A stretch of DNA of 8,155 nucleotides, from assembly GCA_045125095.1 (NCBI GenBank), contig JBGVMW010000023.1, positions 1 through 8,155 of the forward strand, written 5' to 3'. The DNA comes from JBGVMW01 sp045125095 (lineage in GTDB: Bacteria; Bacillota; Clostridia; Lachnospirales; Lachnospiraceae). A model generated the notes under the pieces. It was not told where the DNA came from. It did no database searches and saw only the letters and a program-made list of their open reading frames with translations. Of this stretch, positions 5,936-8,155 are shown piece after piece. The position numbers and the translations under genes were made by a program. Within the stretch, counting starts at the first letter, position 1; every line of letters starts with the position of its first letter.

Positions 5936-6037
5936 TTATGTTACACTAACTCCGCAATTCTTGACACCGCCACATAAATCTCAGAAATACGATACCAGGT
6001 TGGATAGTCCACAATACCGGTTGCCGGCAAGCCAAAA
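5936..6037. repeat. Direct repeat, copy B: 3' end of the intact peptidoglycan-binding gene
   Basis: This is the partner of copy A (5132-5233), offset by exactly 804 bp and with a single mismatch. Here the repeat is in its functional setting, joined in frame to the rest of the 428-residue protein. The match begins 5 bases beyond the stop codon (TTATG) and ends within codon 398 or just before it. Confidence 0.9.
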
Positions 6038-7227
6038 ACACTCTGGAATTTTTGTACAGCTTCTTTTGTAGCATTGCCGAATACCCCATCAGCAGTGATA
6101 CGAGGGATAGCAGTATAAGTCTGGGCAATGCGGTCTAGCTGTTCCTGCATTTGTTGAACCTTTTGTCCACGGCTGCCCACGGTCAGATCATAGCCAGGCC
6201 ATGAGGAAGGAATCCCTGATATCGCCTCTGCCGTGTTAATGTACATATTATCTCCATAAAAGTAGCGGAGAATCTCAATGGCAGAATAGCCCTGGTCACC
6301 TAAATTTTTTGAGCCCCATTGCGTCATCCAATTCGGGCATTGCACCTGATAACCGTCACAATACTGCGTAAGAATAGGCTGCTTTACATTCGGCCTGGAT
6401 AGATAATTTTCAAACAATTCATCTACAATTACAGAAATATCCCGGTAAAAGTTTCTTCCAGCAATCCATTTGTGATCGTAGGCAGTGGAGGAAGTGATGG
6501 TAAAATCGTAGCCCTGGTTCCGATACCATTCCGTATACACACGGTTTAATGTAAAAGACATAATCGCAAGAACATTGGCTCGTATCGTGGCAGCTGGCCA
6601 GGTGGCATAAATTTCACTGGAAGCCACATTTTTGATGTAGTCGCGGTAGCGGACATAGTAATTCTTTGCACTGGGATCGTTTGGTGGTCCATCATGCACA
6701 ATGACATATTCCGGAACGACGACACGACTCAATACAATTTCACCAGAGACATTTATAGGTTTTATTTCATCTTCAGGAATTTTCGGTGGATATGTGCCGT
6801 ATAAAGTATGTGGACCGATTACTATAGGCTGTGCAGTTTCCACATCTTCGATTGGTTCCATTGTCACTTCCTGAATGGCAGTGGCAGTTGGCAGTACCTC
6901 AATGCCGGAAATATCAACCGGCTCATATCCGGGAGCCGTAACACGTACTGTATATTCAGAATATGGCTGACTTTGCCCCGGCTCCATGCTGTATTCTAAA
7001 GGAGGGGCATTGAGAGATAAGGTTTCCGTTTGTCCGGAAGCATCTGTTGTAATTTCTTCTAATGTATTGTTGGGATCGCCTGTGTAAGAAAGTGTAATGG
7101 TTGCATCCTTGATCGGAATGCGTCCTAAGGAAGAATGGACATCTAACAAAAGGTTACCTACATCAGGGGTATCCTGAGGGTTATCCTGTAGTGCATGGAT
7201 TTTTCCTGTTCTCATAATTCCTCTCAT
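5941..7227 (-). CDS. SpoIID-like protein with C-terminal peptidoglycan-binding domain
   Basis: This is a 428-residue protein. Residues about 24-125 resemble a carboxypeptidase-regulatory/Ig-like beta domain (GNLLLDVHSSLGRIPIKDATITL, then YTVRVTAPGYEPVDISGIEV). Residues about 170-345 resemble SpoIID/LytB: DYIKNVASSEIYATWP corresponds to the SpoIID segment around YLxGVVxxEMPxSWP, and TQYCDG to its later conserved region. Residues about 347-428 form a peptidoglycan-binding type 1 domain (LTVGSRGQKVQQMQEQLDRI, DGVFGNATKEAVQKFQ, PATGIVDYPTWYRI). SpoIID degrades peptidoglycan during sporulation; a cell-wall or spore-wall role here is inferred, and catalysis is unproven. No signal peptide or membrane segment is visible. 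An alternative ATG at 7215 has AGAGG 4 bases upstream, whereas the ATG at 7227 has no ribosome binding site, so 7215 (424 residues) may be the true start. Its last 31 codons are duplicated at 5137-5233. Confidence 0.85.
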   Translation of the reverse strand: MRGIMRTGKIHALQDNPQDTPDVGNLLLDVHSSLGRIPIKDATITLSYTGDPNNTLEEITTDASGQTETLSLNAPPLEYSMEPGQSQPYSEYTVRVTAPGYEPVDISGIEVLPTATAIQEVTMEPIEDVETAQPIVIGPHTLYGTYPPKIPEDEIKPINVSGEIVLSRVVVPEYVIVHDGPPNDPSAKNYYVRYRDYIKNVASSEIYATWPAATIRANVLAIMSFTLNRVYTEWYRNQGYDFTITSSTAYDHKWIAGRNFYRDISVIVDELFENYLSRPNVKQPILTQYCDGYQVQCPNWMTQWGSKNLGDQGYSAIEILRYFYGDNMYINTAEAISGIPSSWPGYDLTVGSRGQKVQQMQEQLDRIAQTYTAIPRITADGVFGNATKEAVQKFQSVFGLPATGIVDYPTWYRISEIYVAVSRIAELV

Positions 7228-7230
7228 CCC

Positions 7231-7260
7231 GGAGCATCAGTGAGTAATTCACTGTGCCCC
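7231..7260 (-). promoter_or_regulatory. Leader hairpin upstream of the SpoIID-like gene
   Basis: On the minus strand GGGGCA-CAGTGA, a 5-base loop (ATTAC) and TCACTG-A-TGCTCC form a 12-bp stem with one bulged A and one G-T pair. It ends 3 bases before the ATG at 7227 and 7 bases before the AGAGG of the ATG at 7215. Without a T-run it is not a classical terminator; it could stabilise the mRNA or influence translation. Confidence 0.4.
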
Positions 7261-7270
7261 TAAATGGATA

Positions 7271-7309
7271 ACATTTCTACTAATATATGTAAAGTTTGTT
7301 AAAATGTGA
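7271..7309 (-). promoter_or_regulatory. Possible promoter of the SpoIID-like gene
   Basis: The minus strand here has two overlapping -35/-10 options with 17-base spacers: TTAACA with TAGAAA, and TTTACA with TATCCA. Both -10 boxes are imperfect. Sporulation sigma factors may read this gene, but I cannot assign a consensus reliably. Confidence 0.25.
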
Positions 7310-7358
7310 ATGGTAACTATTCATAACATAGAGGTTGTAGGAAAAATTTTAGAGAATG

Positions 7359-8117
7359 TTACTTCACCCGATACAAATAAGCCTGACCAGCTTTTCCTAC
7401 TCGTATGACTGTCCCTGTATCAAACAAAATATTAAGTGCTGACTGTGCCAGTGAAACCGGAATTCCTGCAGCTACAGAAAAATCATTGGAAGTAAACTCC
7501 TCCGGCAAATCGGTTGGCAGAAGCTGTACATAATCATCCACACAGTTGATATATATTTCATCAATCAGCGTCTTTGGCACCTTGTCGCTATTGATTTTCT
7601 GGCGTCTGCGCCGCTTACCCTGTGGCGGCATAATGCGATATTCTTCCGTTTCCAACAACATAATACAAAAATGCAAATGTTCATTATGCAGATAGGATTT
7701 GATTTTATATAGTTCCGGGAAAATATGATACTTGCTCCCTTTCACGGGAGATAATCTTCCCTTTGACACTGCCCCCGTCTCTGGGTCAACCTGAAAAATA
7801 CGTTTACTAACAGCAATGGGATGCACAATCGTCACATGATAATCCGGCAGAAAAAAGTCTAATTTATTTCGAAGCTTATTAAACTGTCTTGTCTGGATCT
7901 CAATAATATCGTCTCCATTATAAATATCGGCCACCATACGCCCAATTCGAACCTCCTGTTTGGACACGTCAGGTTCAAAATAATATTTTAAGGCGGCGTG
8001 AAGTGTTTTTTCACTCAGCGTACCAATACTGTCCCGCTGCACCTGTTTGTGAAAAATAACATCACAGGCATGCTGAAATCGCACCTGCTCCGCAGTAAAT
8101 GATAAATTTTCTTCCAT
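7359..8117 (-). CDS. Conserved protein with possible PD-(D/E)XK nuclease-like core and C-terminal winged helix
   Basis: I do not recognise this 252-residue protein as a named family. Residues about 34-100 read like a PD-(D/E)XK fold: a helix with E36 (LSEKTLHAALKYYF), a strand with D64 (EVRIGRMVADIYNG), then IIEIQTRQFNKL with E73 and Q75, and a following strand (YHVTIVHP). The arrangement D64-x8-E73-x-Q75 resembles the catalytic D...ExK with Gln in place of Lys. A highly basic stretch (GKRRRRQK, 168-174) comes mid-protein, and residues about 205-250 resemble a winged helix (FTSNDFSVAAGIPVSLAQSALNIL, then TGTVIRVGKAGQAYLYRV). GAAAGG lies 7 bases before the ATG. The downstream gene on the same strand starts 131 bases later. 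A DNA-processing role is inferred from weak motif matching; it could equally be a DNA-binding protein with no catalysis. Confidence 0.7.
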   Translation of the reverse strand: MEENLSFTAEQVRFQHACDVIFHKQVQRDSIGTLSEKTLHAALKYYFEPDVSKQEVRIGRMVADIYNGDDIIEIQTRQFNKLRNKLDFFLPDYHVTIVHPIAVSKRIFQVDPETGAVSKGRLSPVKGSKYHIFPELYKIKSYLHNEHLHFCIMLLETEEYRIMPPQGKRRRRQKINSDKVPKTLIDEIYINCVDDYVQLLPTDLPEEFTSNDFSVAAGIPVSLAQSALNILFDTGTVIRVGKAGQAYLYRVK

Positions 8118-8155
8118 AATAAAGCCTTTCTAAGGTGAAATTGTGGTGCTCCATT

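Noticed and set aside
6808..6999. A 63-codon + strand frame inside the SpoIID-like gene.
   Set aside because: It is antisense to a well-supported gene, lacks a ribosome binding site and shows no family resemblance.

Overview
The window looks like a low-GC, spore-forming Firmicute of the class Clostridia, most likely a Lachnospiraceae gut bacterium. This rests on AT-rich intergenic DNA, strong AAAGGAGG-type ribosome binding sites, extended -10 promoters, a SpoIID-like/peptidoglycan-binding protein, and a TndX/TnpX-type large serine recombinase. The assignment is by recognition of protein families only; no database search was possible.

Left part (1-4826, all + strand) reads as accessory or mobile DNA. 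It begins inside a RhuM-family gene whose N-terminus lies outside the window. After a 304-base gap containing a strong hairpin comes a two-gene operon: an ECF-type sigma factor and an overlapping membrane protein that is probably its anti-sigma factor/sensor. A 292-base gap ends in a dyad that overlaps the likely promoter of a 607-residue large serine recombinase with intact catalytic residues. A short inverted repeat lies over the recombinase stop codon.

Junction (about 4820-5131). Directly behind the recombinase, on the opposite strand, lies a LytTR DNA-binding domain whose C-terminal end is missing. The most economical reading is that the recombinase sits at the right end of an integrated element whose boundary cut a host LytTR regulator gene, somewhere around 4820-4850.

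Right part (5132-8155) looks chromosomal, with one insertion. Two genes run on the minus strand: a 252-residue protein with a possible PD-(D/E)XK nuclease-like core and a C-terminal winged helix, then a 428-residue protein with a SpoIID-like central region and a C-terminal peptidoglycan-binding domain. The last 93 coding bases of the second gene (plus stop and a few flanking bases) occur twice, as a 102-bp direct repeat with one synonymous difference and an 804-bp period. Between the copies, on the + strand, lies a compact pair of overlapping small genes (a 90-residue unrecognised protein and a DUF4160 protein) with its own extended -10 promoter and terminator. This resembles a toxin-antitoxin-like cassette inserted at, and restoring, the 3' end of the host gene.

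Working together: the sigma/anti-sigma pair may be cargo or a regulator of the element that the recombinase moves (inference). The small-gene pair would be a separate, smaller acquisition. No tRNA, rRNA, CRISPR array or classical IS element was seen.
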